DNA of 64,000 bases from positions 14,896,902 through 14,960,901 of the forward strand of contig JAJEKV010000006.1 in assembly GCA_021234155.1 (NCBI GenBank), given 5' to 3'. Shown one piece after another: positions 25,065-38,001 of this stretch. How positions within the stretch are numbered: position 1 is the first letter of the stretch; each line of letters opens with the position of its first letter. The position numbers were made by a program, and so were the translations under genes. Under the pieces are notes generated by a model. The model was not told where the DNA came from and ran no database searches. It worked only from the letters and a program-made list of their open reading frames with translations. The DNA comes from Isoetes taiwanensis (lineage: Eukaryota > Streptophyta > Lycopodiopsida > Isoetales > Isoetaceae).

Positions 25065-25400
25065 TCAATGAATTTAGGGAAGTCTTAAGAGAATCTAGGG
25101 GATTTTTTTGTAGAATCTAAGGGAATCTATTGGCATCTTTCTAGAAGTTGGGATCTTTAGGAAATCTTAGGGAGATGTAAAGGAATCTTGGAGAACCTAG
25201 GGGCATCTTCATAGAATGTTGGTGAATCTAGGGGGCTCTGTGTAGAACCTTAGAGAATCATAAGTGGATCCAAGGGAACCTTGAGAAATCTAGTGGAGTG
25301 TTCGTAGAAATGGCATGCAAGGGAATCTTTATGGGCCTTTGTGTTAATACAACGAAGAACTTGGGAAAATTAAGGAACTTTTGCATGGAATCTCGAAGTT
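25065..25400. repeat. GAATCT(A/T)GGG minisatellite, minor locus
   Basis: Short degenerate units of 10-20 bases built on GAATCTAGGG and GAATCTT(G/C)ATAGAATCTT run for about 340 bases. The same family makes up 54390-55245. Confidence 0.75.
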
Positions 25401-27072
25401 CTTTAGATTGTAGTATTGACTCCACTTCATAATGAACAACTCTATGTTATAATTCAAATTAGCTAACTTCTATTTTACCCTTATTATTTATGGCCAGGAA
25501 CAGTCTTTTGTGATGGTTTGTCATATGTTTTCATTTCTTATTTGTCACAACATTGAATTTGTTGGTGGCTTCTCTTGCCTTGAAGGTCAATATTAGATAA
25601 ACCACAATAATAATATGAGCTTCACCTCATCATTGATTTAAACATTTTTAGTATGAGGAGGAAGCATGAGGAGGAAGCAGGACTTCACTGTCAAGATTAT
25701 CGTTTGTGTCTCTAGTTTGTAGTTTAACAATGGTTATTTTCACTCATTCTCTTCGAATTTTCTTCGAGGGATATATGGTTGTACTTAAATTTGTTCTAGT
25801 TTGCAGAAGCCATTTATCAATGGTGTTGCAAAAACTTAGCATTTTTGGGAGGAAAGAAATGCCTCACACGTAAGTGAAGCAGGTTGAAGAAGGATGAACG
25901 CTTATTCAATTTAGCTTGCATTGCGATGCGCCATCAACCGACCTTTAAGCTTTTACATCCTTATGTATTCCTAGTTGATTTAAAAGTGCGGAGATGCCAC
26001 TACTACAATGTGAAGATGTATATGGTAGTGAATTATGATGTGCTATTTATAGGACATTTTAAAAATTTAGACAACCATTATGATCTATCGTCTAGTGAAT
26101 TTAGAAGCATTTGAATATATTTTGTCTACTTTTGATACAAAATGTTCTATTGGGCATGGGTCCTTGAAAGACATTTCACATGAAGAGCAATGGTGTCAAG
26201 TTGCTAAGGAAATAATGGGATGGCTTTCAGCTTTCAAAACTACCCCTTGAGTGTATTATGTGTTAATAACTTGCGAAGTTGAATAGTTGAATTGTGAACA
26301 ATTGAATTGTGTAATGCATTTTGCCATTAGCACCTAGGAGTGCCAATGTTTTTTCGTATGGGAAAGGTGAGAATTTGGGACTTCAATAGTAAAGAATAAT
26401 GACACTATGCTAAAGTTCCTTCCAGAAATCAAGGATTTTAAGACAAGTTCACAACATGCCTAGACAATATTATTGATGCTTGTGTTAGTACGAATGCAAA
26501 TTTCCCTGCATGGTATGTTCCTTCCTTCAAAATAAAAACTTGCCAAGAAATGATTTGATAATTTACTTTTGCAACAGATCTTAGGGGATAGAATATGCGA
26601 TATAGGAGATGCAGCTGGAAGGCTTGATACTTGGCCCCATGATCTTTTGAAGCATTCTCACGACTTGCAGCCATGTTGGCATGGTGGATGCAGGTTGTTT
26701 TTGCTTCTGTTCCTTGAGTCTAGATCATCAAATTTCAACCACATTTGTAGCACTACAGCTGTATAATTGATCTTCTAAAATGAGTAGGACATTTGGAGTG
26801 CAGAATATGGTTTGTCTTATTTTCATTAATCATCTTGATTTAACCACTCTGTTTCTGGCATTTAGTGCTTTGTACTTTTGTGGTTTACAGATATTTTATA
26901 GTATGTTTGGCTGGGCAGTGATCCGATCTTTGTTCTTTTCATCTTTTCATTTGACAGGTTGTGAAACTTCAAATTTTGTGCAATTTTGTGATTGTTATAT
27001 CATCAGGTGGGTATGATTTATGCCACTTCAACCTCCGGCCATGGAGGGCAACCCTCCGTGCGCAACACCTTG
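25401..27072. other. Intergenic, no gene recognised
   Basis: No supported coding region, repeat or element end found in this stretch. Confidence 0.4.
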
Positions 27073-27725
27073 TTATTATTGCCTCTAATTAAATAGAAAT
27101 TAGTCTCTTGAAATGCTTTCAGAGAGCATTTTGATGATAAATACTATATCCAAATTCTGAGAATTAGAGAACTCTCAATGGAAGATAGTAGGATCCTTTC
27201 TTTTTTTGCTAATGATTTAGTCGAGAGAATTGGTTTGAATTCTATCATCCATGATGGCCAAGAGACCGTTAAGACCCAAACAAAGAAAGTAAGAACACAC
27301 TAGGCCTATTACTGTCCTGGATTAAAAAAGCTCTACCTCGAAGGTTTTTTTAGGAAAAGCCTTAGTACTAATCAGCTCTTTGGTAAACTATACGACTGTG
27401 TGTAATGAGAAAAACACAATTGCGCTCGCATGTTTAGCACCTCCTGGATATATGATACTAGTGCTATTATTGAAGGTGTATGCAATATCACATGTACCGA
27501 GCTAGTTAGGTCTAACCAACCCAATATATCATGTCTAGTAGTCGCAAATGTTGGGCAATTTTGAAGGGTGTGACACTCATCTTGAATTATTCCCATTTGA
27601 TAGCATTTGAAGATCCTATTTTCGTGCTCTCCTCGGGTCCATATGCTTGCCTCAATTCTGAGGGAGTATCCCCCCCTTCAAATGGATGAAATCATCCTGG
27701 GCATCTTCTTGGGCAAGCATGTTAA
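27073..27725 (-). mobile_element. LINE 3' fragment (L1-type C-terminal zinc finger)
   Basis: On the minus strand the frame from about 27665 reads GYSLRIEASIWTRGEHENRI, FKCYQMGIIQDECHTLQNCP and TTRHDILGWL, matching the C-terminal Cys/His region of plant L1-type ORF2 (zf-RVT-like) with Cys and His in place. The 3' end at 27073 is an AATAATAA-type tail. The 513-base 3' part is repeated at 33628-34148, so the two are sister copies truncated at different points. Confidence 0.7.
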
Positions 27726-28440
27726 CAGATTATGGACCCCTGGTAAGCATCAAATTTATTTGGCTATTATAATCTGATGTCTTTACCAATTCTAAAGCAC
27801 TGGAATCTTACAACTTAAGGAAGCAGTGTCTAGGTACTACTCGAGGCGATTAGGAAAGTCATTGTTCTACACCTGTATCCGCCAGTATTCTTGCACATTC
27901 TATCTAGTAGAGAACCAAGTAGCTCGCTTCTCCTTCCAACGAGCTTTATGCCATTGTCAACCTATAGTCCATTATATAAGCGAGCATTTTCCATATTTGC
28001 CACTATATTACATGACGTTCCAGCAGCACACTGGAGAAACAAGAACATTATGGTCCACCTATGCATCAGACTCCGTTCCATCATACCCTCCTATCTCTAT
28101 GTTCCATTATATCTACCTATTCTACGTTCCCACGACTAATGCGTGATATCACCGCGCACATGTTCTAGTGGTGTATAAAATGGTTGGACATTAATAGATT
28201 GGAGCTATAAACATTTGGTAGTATTTGACGAGAACTTGAATGGTGATATGGACGATAAGGTTATGTACCTTTCGACAATTTCATTCAACTTTTTGTTGAT
28301 GGTAATGGGAATGATGTTGGACAATCCAACTTTTATATCCCCTTACTTGGCCATCCAATCATCCGGGATATTCTTGCATTCGAAAAAAAAAATTGACTAA
28401 CGTTATAGGCTAGATAATGCCTCCTTTCTTTGATTGTTTG

Positions 28441-28500
28441 ACTGACAGACAGACAGACAGGCAGGCAGGCAGGCAGACAGACAGACCGACCGACCGATCC
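28441..28500. repeat. (GACA)n/(GGCA)n/(GACC)n compound microsatellite
   Basis: Tetranucleotide runs GACA, GGCA, GACA and GACC follow one another and end exactly beside the copied kinase fragment. Confidence 0.85.
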
Positions 28501-28506
28501 AACCTG

Positions 28507-28640
28507 AATTCGAATTTTTTCCTGTTCATTCCAACGTGAATCTGCTTCTTCACCAGATTGCTCTGTTTTTAACATCGCAAGCCCAAATTCTGCAATTTTC
28601 GCATTCAATCCTTGATCCAACAACACATTACTGGGCTTCA
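28507..28640 (-). pseudogene. 134-bp inverted copy of the kinase gene around its DFG motif
   Basis: The minus strand matches 18186-18319 of the kinase gene over exactly 134 bases with no gaps and six substitutions by my count. It covers KPSNVLLDQGLNAKIA through EQEKIRI. DFG has become EFG. Homology stops cleanly at both ends. Nothing else of the kinase gene is present nearby, so it is a captured fragment rather than a gene duplicate. The left end is joined to the tetranucleotide microsatellite at 28441-28500. Confidence 0.9.
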
Positions 28641-28728
28641 GACATAGTGTACCATCATATCAGTATCAAAAAGTAATGCAATTCTTGATCCTTCTGAAGT
28701 GGACATAGTTGTTCTAGGACTAATGTAT

Positions 28729-28876
<148 letters not shown>

Positions 28877-29844
28877 ATTTTAACGTCACGCCACTAGGCA
28901 GCGTACCATATATTAAAAGATAAAGTTACTTACATGGCACATGTATTAAATATTAAAAGTAGGAGGAAATCTGGTCGATATCTTCTCCACAAAATGGCCC
29001 ATATGGCCAAAAAGTACTAAGCAAAAACCCTCTCAGCTATCTACTTCATTCAATCCTTTGCACCACGCAAGCTATATAAAATATGAACTTGTTTTTAAAG
29101 CTCTTTTTTTGTAGGCTTTCTTTTGCATGGTAAAAAAGGTCTTGCAATACCTTCATGTTGGTTAGTAGATAATAAAATATATTTAGAATTAATCATAAAG
29201 TGTTGTAGAACATGTGGTAGGTGTGGCATAAAGAATTTGACTAATTATATTAAGAAGCTTCATCCAAGTACTTTTCTAGGGGCTACTATTGGACTTTTCA
29301 ACATCAAGATGGATGGATGGATGGACAGACAGACAAACAGACTAGGAGACACTCATATTCTCATCCTTTACCTATTGTACTAAAATTTTAAATCTTCAAT
29401 TTTAACATTAGCTTCTTTATCTTATTCTTTTATATTCCTAGTGCATCTTGTACTACTAGGTCTTAATTATAGAATAAGGGTGTCATTCTTAAATACTATT
29501 AATTAAGATTGCTCTCTTTGGTCTTCCATCTATTCTATGGAAAGGACAATCATCTACACAACAAAGACATTTTACTATTGTCTTTCTCATACAATACTTG
29601 GTCATGTCATTTTATTATCGTGTTTCATGGAGTTTACTATTGTTTTTCTCGTACAATATTTGGTCATGTCATTTTATTATCGTATTTCATGGATACCATT
29701 GTTCCCATGTTGTCTATGTCTTGCTCTATTTCTTTAATTGCATCCTTTTATGTGATATATATAGCTCTTATGGTTATGGATGTACATGTCTCTTAACATG
29801 TCATTATTACTATCACGATTGCGGGGTAATGTTTTGTTTTGCTT

Positions 29845-29845
<1 letters not shown>

Positions 29846-29875
<30 letters not shown>

Positions 29876-32640
29876 GGGGATCAAATTAATTAATCAATAA
29901 GAAGTAAAGTACAAGAAGAGCGATACAGGGGTACACATGCCCGAGCGACCACGCTTGAGCGACAGCTCGGATAGCTCGTAAACCTACCTACAACTCAGGA
30001 AATGAACACGCCGTTACTGTCTATAATAAGGAGGGTCCTTTCCCAGATAGCCGCCTTGAACTGCTCTTTTCGAGGGGACGCTAGGTAGGAGAGGTATAAT
30101 TTGTACCTCAACTGAGGGATCAATGCATCAGGTTGGGCCTCTTCATTCCTGAACATCTTCATGTCATGCATCGCCGCTTCCATATGAGCCACAGTAGCCA
30201 GGCCTTGCACAGATGGAAGGCCAGTCTCTTAACCTGGGACCACATGCTAGGATACATCCTCAAAAGAACCTCTTGACTGCGGAGAGAGGTATGAAAGAGG
30301 CGCTACGCCCACTGCCATGCGGGCTGAATCTCTGTACACAGAAACATGCAGTGTTCCAAGGTCTCAGCACAACTACCACACATTGGACACAAGTCGCTAA
30401 TCAAGGGATTTATCCTGTGAACCCACGTGTTCACCCTCAAGGATTGGTGCACTATCTGCCACAACAACACCCGAGCCTTGGGGGGCGAGATTGGGTTCCA
30501 TACCCAGTTCCAGATTTTTCTCCAATCATCTCCAGGTATCTGTAGACCCTAGCCGTCCGAGGGGGGCAGCTCATCCTGAATTGCCAGAAGCTCATAACAG
30601 GACTTCACAAAGTTTGAGGGGTCAACCTTCAGATGACACTGCCACACTCGACCCGCCCCTTAAGGAGGGTTCAGTGGTAGAGCATTTGCCACTCGTGCCC
30701 AGATAGCATCTTGTTCCTGAAACCGAAACCCGTGACGAAAAAGCTGCCAAGGCGCCAGCTTCCCGTCAACATACCAATCCTCCACAGTCAAGACCCCATG
30801 ATGTGCGCTGAACCCGAGGATCAACAGATGATGCCAACACCAAAGGTGATGCACCCGGGCCGAGAGGGATCCACCATGGCGATGATGCTAACTGGATACA
30901 ACTCGAAGCGTCGATCGCAAATAATAGGCGGACTAGCTCCCAGGCTTGTCGGAGCCCCTTCAGAAAGAAAGAGGCATTGACATATGGCTTGATATCCACA
31001 AATAATGCCCAAGGAAGCCATGCAGGGACAACTGGCTTATGGAAAACTACCGAATGAGACAGCGACTGATGAAGCAAAACTATGCCAGAGTCCAGCTCAT
31101 TCTCGAGGACCCTAAAAATGAACTTGAAAATCAGGACCTTGCTATGGAGAGAGAGGTCTAAGATGCCCAGGCCTCTCACAGCTTTGGGCCGCACACATTT
31201 CCACCACACAATCTTGACCACCGCCCTTTCCTCATTACCTCCCCATACAAAGTTACGGATCATAGAGGAAATTTTCCGGATCTTGCTCTCTGGCGCAAGG
31301 ATGATAGACGCCATATAAATATGCGTTGAGCATAAAACCGACTTTGCTACTGTGATCCTGCCGGACATGGAGAGTTTTCCACCCTTCCACCAATTAAGGT
31401 GTCGACGCAGTCCTACCAAAATATCCTCCCAAATACCTGCTGGCGAAATGTCGATGCTAAAAGGGATACCCAAGAGCCTAGAGCATGCACCATGCGACTG
31501 CAATTGCCAAGGAAAGTGAGACAACACAGCAGGCATGGGTTCTGCTGATGGCCACAACGTCGAACACTTCATTCAGTTCATTAGATAGCCTGAGGCAATA
31601 GAGAATGTGTCCAAAAGCTCCTTCGTGTTCAATAAATTCCTTTCATCGGCCTGTAAGGAAAGGAAGGAATCATCGGCGTACTGACTTTCAATCTGTTGTG
31701 ACCCGTCCGCCATCCTTAACCCCTCTATGACACCCGCCTCCATCGCCGAGTTCAACAACTGCGAGAGGGCTTCTGCAACAATGGTGAATAAGTAGGGCGC
31801 CAATGGGCATCCTTGGCGAACTCCACGTCCCACCCTAAAGATCTGCGAAGACTCACCATGACAGAGGACGGTGGCTCTAGCAGACGTTAAGAGTTTCAGA
31901 GCCACCGCTATAAAGCTCTCACCATACCCAAAGGCTAACATCATCCTCTTTAGAAAGTCCCAGTGAACATTATCATCGGCTTTTGCAAAATCCAGTTTTA
32001 AATACACTATCTGCCGACCTGTTCTGCTCGCCCAATGAATGCCCTCAAATGTTGCCGCTACGTTATTAAGAATATGTCTATCCGAGATGAAGCCAGACTG
32101 CATGGGACTAATAGCATCCTTAAGGACAACTTGAAGTCTGAGCAAAAAGGCCTTCGCAATTATCTTGTATACTGCCTACAGAAGCGTAATCGGACGCCAA
32201 TCAGAAATGGTGGATGGATCCTTCACCTTTGGGATTAGGGAGATGCATCTAGTGTTGAGTCTATAGTCTAGCGACTCTGCCCTAAGCAGATCTTGATAAG
32301 TCTGCAATCCTGAATCCCCTACCCATTCCCAATATTCTTGGAAGAACTCCACAGGAATGCCATCTAGACCTGGGCATTTATGAGGGGCCAATGTGCGGCA
32401 AACCTCCTCAAGATCATGCCTTGTGAGTGGAAGCTGTAATGCCTGCCTCCTATCCGTCGACACCTTACATGACACCTTACTGAACACAATCTCCTCCATA
32501 ACATCGTTGTACTGATACCTTTTTTCCTGGAAGAAGTGGGAGAAATGCTGAAAAGCAGCCTGTTCAATATCTACAGGCGAATGAAGAATTTGGCCATCAG
32601 GCAATGCCAATGACGACATCAGGCATATTTCTTCTGACTC
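29846..32640 (-). mobile_element. L1-type LINE, 5'-truncated, with poly(A) tail
   Basis: The minus-strand element ends in an A-rich tail (the T-rich run 29846-29874 on the plus strand) and begins abruptly near 32640, just before the reverse-transcriptase domain. ORF1 and the endonuclease are missing. Confidence 0.85.
29995..32619 (-). pseudogene. L1-type LINE ORF2 (reverse transcriptase and C-terminal zinc finger)
   Basis: From 32619 to 30766 a single frame is broken by only two stop codons: TAG after WRPITLL (near 32176) and TGA in GYLMN*MKC (near 31573), where the family has Trp. Visible RT motifs are HKCPGLDGIP, ISLIPK, SPMQSGFISDRHILNN, KLDFAKADDNVHW (motif A), GVRQGCPLAPYLF (motif B) and QYADDSFLSL (motif C). 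The thumb and C-terminal regions follow (LSMSGRITVAKSVL, RNFVWGG). A Cys/His motif CPMCG...ETLEHCMFLC lies near 30340-30394 in another frame, so a frameshift occurs after 30766. In motif A the usual KAYD is KADD. Confidence 0.9.
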
Positions 32641-33627
32641 GCAGTCTTGAACACCATAATGTATTCCTTATATTTAGTTCTTATATTCCGCGAACGTTAA
32701 AAATCAATCTATCTATCTATCTACCTTACCTACCTACCTGTACCTACCTATCTATCTTATATGATAAAAATCAATTCAATTTTGTTTTATAATGCCCAAT
32801 AAGAAAGTTTTCTAAGGACTAGCCTAGGGAATTCACCTATATGTATTTTGGATGCCATTTGGATATGGCATCTACATTCCTAGGGTCAAGCAAAAATCCC
32901 TTATTATACGCATAAAAATGCCATGCTATACCCTTATATTCCTTAAAAATACAACTAGACAAGTGAGATAAATGGTAGATACCCCTTATTATAAGTACAA
33001 AATAGACAATAATAAAATCCTTATCTTTACAATCAGATAGTTATATGCACAAGACAAGTGCATTCCCCTTGAGCACTGCATCCTTCTCTCGACACAGTCC
33101 TTGGGATAAGGTGACGAGATGAAATTGATTGCTTTTCAAAGCTCTATTTATATCATCCTCATACACTAAGAGGTCTATGGGACTACATAAATAGAATAGA
33201 ATAGAACACAGTAATATCATTACTAGTGGGGGAATATTAGGGTGATTAGGACTATGTGGCTGCAGTGGGGGTTTTCAAAACCCTTATAGACGTATAAGAG
33301 GCAGTTTGTGCCGACCACTTCAACACAAATCCACTATACTTGTCCCCCAGCAAGTGAGCTCTGCATTGCTATTCACTTGTACACATACACATTCTATCTA
33401 AAGAGCCAACTTGTGCCTTTCTGCTTCTTATAGGCATTAAGATGATGTAAACCCTTGGCCATTGTGTATGCAAAATTTTCAAGTCAAGTGCTCCCCATGT
33501 TCAAAGAAATTTTCATGAATGTAAGAGTTGACAAACATTAATGGTGACTAGATTTTTATTTGATGATTTTTCAGCCAGATTCTTCTGGGTTTCTGGTGCT
33601 TGAGAACACAATTTCTTTCATTGCTTT
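32641..33627. other. Intergenic; CTAC/CTAT short repeats only
   Basis: A TATC/TACC microsatellite-like run lies at 32706-32758. A copy of the dispersed 22452-22505 block lies near 33546. No gene seen. Confidence 0.5.
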
Positions 33628-34148
33628 TTATTATTGCCTCTAATTAAATAGAAACTACACTCTTGTAATGCTTTCAGAGACCGTTTTGATGGTAAATACC
33701 ATATCCAAATTCTGAGAATTAGAGAACTCTCAATGGAAGATAGCAGGATCCTTTCTTGTTTTGCTAATGATTTAGTCGAGAGAATTGGTTTGAATTCTAT
33801 CATCCACGATGGCCAAGAGACCGTTCAAACCCAAACAAAGAAAGTAAGAACACAATAGGCCTATTATTGTCCAGGATTAAAAAAGCCCTATCTCGAAGTT
33901 TTTTCTAGGAAAAGGCTTAAAAGTAATCAACTCTTTGATAAACTATATGGCTGTACATGTCAATGTAATGAGAAAAACACAATTGCGCTTGCATGTTTAG
34001 CACCTCCTGGATATGCGATGCTAGTGCTATTACTGAAGGTGTATGCAATACCACATGTATTGAGCTAGTTATGTCTAATCAGCCCAATATATCGTGTCTA
34101 GTAGTCACAAATGTTGGGCAATTTTGAAGGGTGTGACACTCATCTTGA
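33628..34148 (-). mobile_element. LINE 3' fragment, sister of 27073-27585
   Basis: This 521-base stretch matches 27073-27585 throughout with scattered substitutions and small indels. It stops at 34148, where the other copy continues into the zinc-finger coding region, so it is a more severely 5'-truncated copy of the same LINE. Confidence 0.75.
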
Positions 34149-35817
34149 TCAATTGCCAAAGAAATTTGAGAGGATTCGTAACATGTATATTTAATGCTAG
34201 AGGGTTCGAGGCACCTCAAGGCTAGTATGCCTTAATTTTAAATGTCTAACTAAAGCTTAGTTCTAAATTTCTCTACAAATCCTCTATATATGCAAAGGAC
34301 TCATTTGTAAATCAAGTCCTATAGTGTAGCAAGAAATCCCATAGATCTAGGCAAATTAAGATACATACTTAACACAAAAGGATTGACTTCTGTTGGTTAA
34401 ATTTTACCTGCTCAAATACCAAAGAAGTCTCAGATACTTTCTGTGCCTTTCTCCCCAAGGATGGACAAAACCACAATTAAATGTTGAAGTTCGATTTATT
34501 TCCTTCTATTATCCTAATCAACTTGGTTTTTTACCAAATTCTAGGCAAAATTACGCTGTCAGTATGGAACTTTGACCGGAATGAAACTGTAGCAGCAACA
34601 AAAGCATCGCAATCTTAGCACCTTTGGAGTTGGTGATCTACTCAGATGCACTAAATGGGTCTACTATACACAAAACAGAACAAAAGGAGAATAAACTCAT
34701 GATTTTTGGAGAAATATAGCATGATTCCATCAGTGCATGATTAAGAATCAACCTATGGAGCTACTTATATACCTTTCCGTAAGTCTGTTTAGAAGAAACT
34801 ACATAATAGTTAGGAAAGATTTGGTTTACAAGAAGATTAAAGGGCTTCATCCATGCATCGTAGCTTGTAGGCATTCATTATTTTTCCTTGTAGGTGCCCC
34901 CCTTTCAATTCGTGTTTCAACGAGCGATGAAGTGATCATCCTCCAAAAATACATGTTCAATCTAGCATTCAAGATCGGAGGCTAACGAAAATAAAGAAAA
35001 AATTAAAATTCATATTGAACACACGAACCATCGTCCTGCAAGAGGGAGAGGGAACACCACCTGTGACCTTATATGCGGCCTCCTCAACATAAAATTCAAA
35101 CCCATTCCTTTTTTAAACAAAAGATGTTTGTCCTTCTGCATAATTGAATAACATTATGAGATGCACATGCTTTAGCCAAAACTAAAATCAGTCATTACCA
35201 CAAGTAGATAAATCAGGTACATAGGCCACAAGGAAAATGAATATGTATATAGGATGTGATTTGAATAAATTGAGGATAAACACCATATTTTATTAACCGT
35301 GAACAACATGGGGACATAAGAGTCCAATATCTAGTCTCGTGAAAACAACAATGCTTCTTCCATTTTCGGGTTTTCAAGGAGTCACTTCTTTCCACCTATG
35401 CATTGTGCAGTCACCAATTTTACACAATCATTTGATGATTTAGTATTATGTAAATACTCTTTCGACTGCCTGTCTATGTGACCATCCATGACTACCATGC
35501 ACTTACGACTCTCACCCACACACCAAACCATCTTCGAAATGAAATGCACCAGCTAAGAGAATTGACCAAATCTTATAAATTGATTAGGAGAATCTGGTGT
35601 CCATATAGTAATACAACCATTTCTAAAATAAGAGATTCAACCTTCAATCTGGTTTACCATTGCCATCCATGTTCATTACTCCTGCACTTGATGCCACAGA
35701 GTTAATTACCGCTTCCGACAGTGGAATCTCAGCCTTAGGATAGCCGATCTGTGCCTTCTATAGTTGGATTCTTGTGCAAGGTAATCGCTGGGATCAACAG
35801 GATATATATATATATAT
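34149..35817. other. Intergenic, no gene recognised
   Basis: AT-rich sequence with no supported coding region. It ends in a short (TA)n run at 35803-35818 that abuts the 3' end of the Penelope-like element. Confidence 0.45.
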
Positions 35818-38001
35818 ATGTATGGAATGGGAAGACAGGTGTCAATGCTTTTTATGAAACCCCCCTTGTTATCGGTGTCATGGATATCAACAAGTATTTA
35901 AGGTAGTCTTAATCAATCATGCTATGTGTTGACTCAGATTTTCTTCTCACGTTACACCCTTAAACCCATAATGCTATGCAAGAGCTTCTATGAAAAAACA
36001 TTGTTAATCTACCTCCATCACATCTCCATAAACATTTAAGAATTTACCAGTAAAATCTTCCCTAAATTACTTATCAATCTACAATTATAGCTACGTATTG
36101 AGCTATGAGCTTTTACAACTGGCTACTGCAGTGTTTTGTTTATGTTTGCTTTAACCTATAACATGGTCCAGAGCATTCTGTCAGGAAGCTCTACCATATA
36201 GGTCTAGCAAAATTAACTTAAGATTGCACTGCTTAAGTTGCTGCATCTCCTTCCTATAACTTTGACATAATTCCATCTCATATTTTCTACTGCCTGGCTT
36301 AACCACTTAATATCATAATGGCTTAACCACTTAATATCATAATATCTAACCTGATTATCGTCTAGGACATGATCAGGATCTTCCTCTATTTTCATATAGC
36401 TTGAATCTCCCATCTCCTCAGGCCTATTATCCATGTATTCAGTTCCTTATGCTGTTGAAAAATATCAGGTTAGCATAGTCTATGGCATAACCTGTATCAT
36501 ACTAAATGCATCGAATCATTCCCTATCAAATTTCATGAGCTTGAATCCATAATAAATTAAAGCTCTTACATAATCCTTGTGGCTTAATTCCCCAAGAGGT
36601 ATTCTACGGTCGATTCAAACCCATTTTCTCGAGTAAGCAAACAAAATGCAGAAATTACATCTTAGATTCAAGAAGATTAAGAACTTGTGTTCTCCAATCT
36701 ACTAAGCGATCCTTCTAACCTGCAATTGGATGCTTGATCTCATACACACGGTAACCGTCTTGCTTTATCCCAAAGATTCCCCGGTTCCATCTCATGATGG
36801 TCTGTAAAGCCCAAGATGCAACTCAAAACTTCGGCAGACCTGTTAAATGCAACATTGGGAGAATCGGCCACATACATGGTTCCGAAATGCCATAAAACCC
36901 CCAATCGGTTCTTGCCTATCCGGTCCGGACCATAGGGTTTTTGCCGGTTGGCATGCCATGCTCCAATATGATATTTTTATAAAAACATAAAACCTTTGCA
37001 ATCTCTCCAATTATCTCATAAATATTAGGAACTTAAAATACGAAATTATCTCTCGACATCCAAGCCTATGCATGTCCCACATCTATAATCGGGTAGGCCT
37101 ATACTTCAACTTCCACAAGTTTTTCAACCAAAACACTTTTATATCCTTCATTTTTTTCCATAGGAGCCCCCGGTATATTTGCATTAACAATCGCTTTTTT
37201 AACAATAGTCATAAGCCTTTGTACCGAAAAACCATTCTTCTTGAACACCCATATAGTCTTCTTTATTTCTACCAAGAATTCCTCCGGGCGTTTACATAAA
37301 TACAACAATAAAATCACCTGAGGGATCATAAGATTATAACATTGGCTGATTTTCCTATTAGATGCCAACTGTATGTATTGAATAAACGGGAATGGAAGCG
37401 ACCTCCTCTTATCAAATTTGGTCGTAATGTAAGATCCATAAACTTGGTCTATAATGCACACATGCATGTTCAGAAATTACATTTCGGTAATCCCAAATCA
37501 TATTGGGGAAATATTTGGGGTGCTTCTTCCTTTTAATCTCAAGGAAATCCAATGGATAAATCCAAAGGGGTTGTCACTACCCCTCGGTTGTGTTGGGTCC
37601 ACAAATAAATCCATCCGTGGATTATTGAATATACTAAGGTCGTCCATGTATCTAAATGCATCCTTGAACAGAATGAGATATTCAATTTTTCCCAACTTTG
37701 CTAATCTCTTAATGAAGTTAAATTCATAGAACATAAGATAAATGTTACACCACAATGGTGAACATGAAAATCCCATTGGGATGCCTCTTATTTGTTTCCA
37801 TACTCTGTCTCCCACCTGAACATAACAATTGGTAAGTAAGTAATTGTTTATTGTAACCAGTTCTTCAAGTGTTATCTCAAAGTCATTTTTGGTTGTCTGG
37901 GTAGTATTTCTCCATGTATATTTATACGATGAAGGTCTCCCAGACCCAATTAATCTTTGAGGATACCTTATTTCAAAAACTTTGGAGAAGAGCCTTTCGC
38001 A
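35818..38001 (-). repeat. Direct repeat copy 1 of the Penelope-like element (3' part of full unit)
   Basis: Matches 41473-43660 from GTATGGAATGGG-like sequence to CTTTCGCA. The part covering the RT (about 37000-38001) is almost identical to the other copy. The non-coding part 36080-36960 shows many small differences. A 24-base internal duplication (CTTAACCACTTAATATCATA) is present in both copies. Confidence 0.9.
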
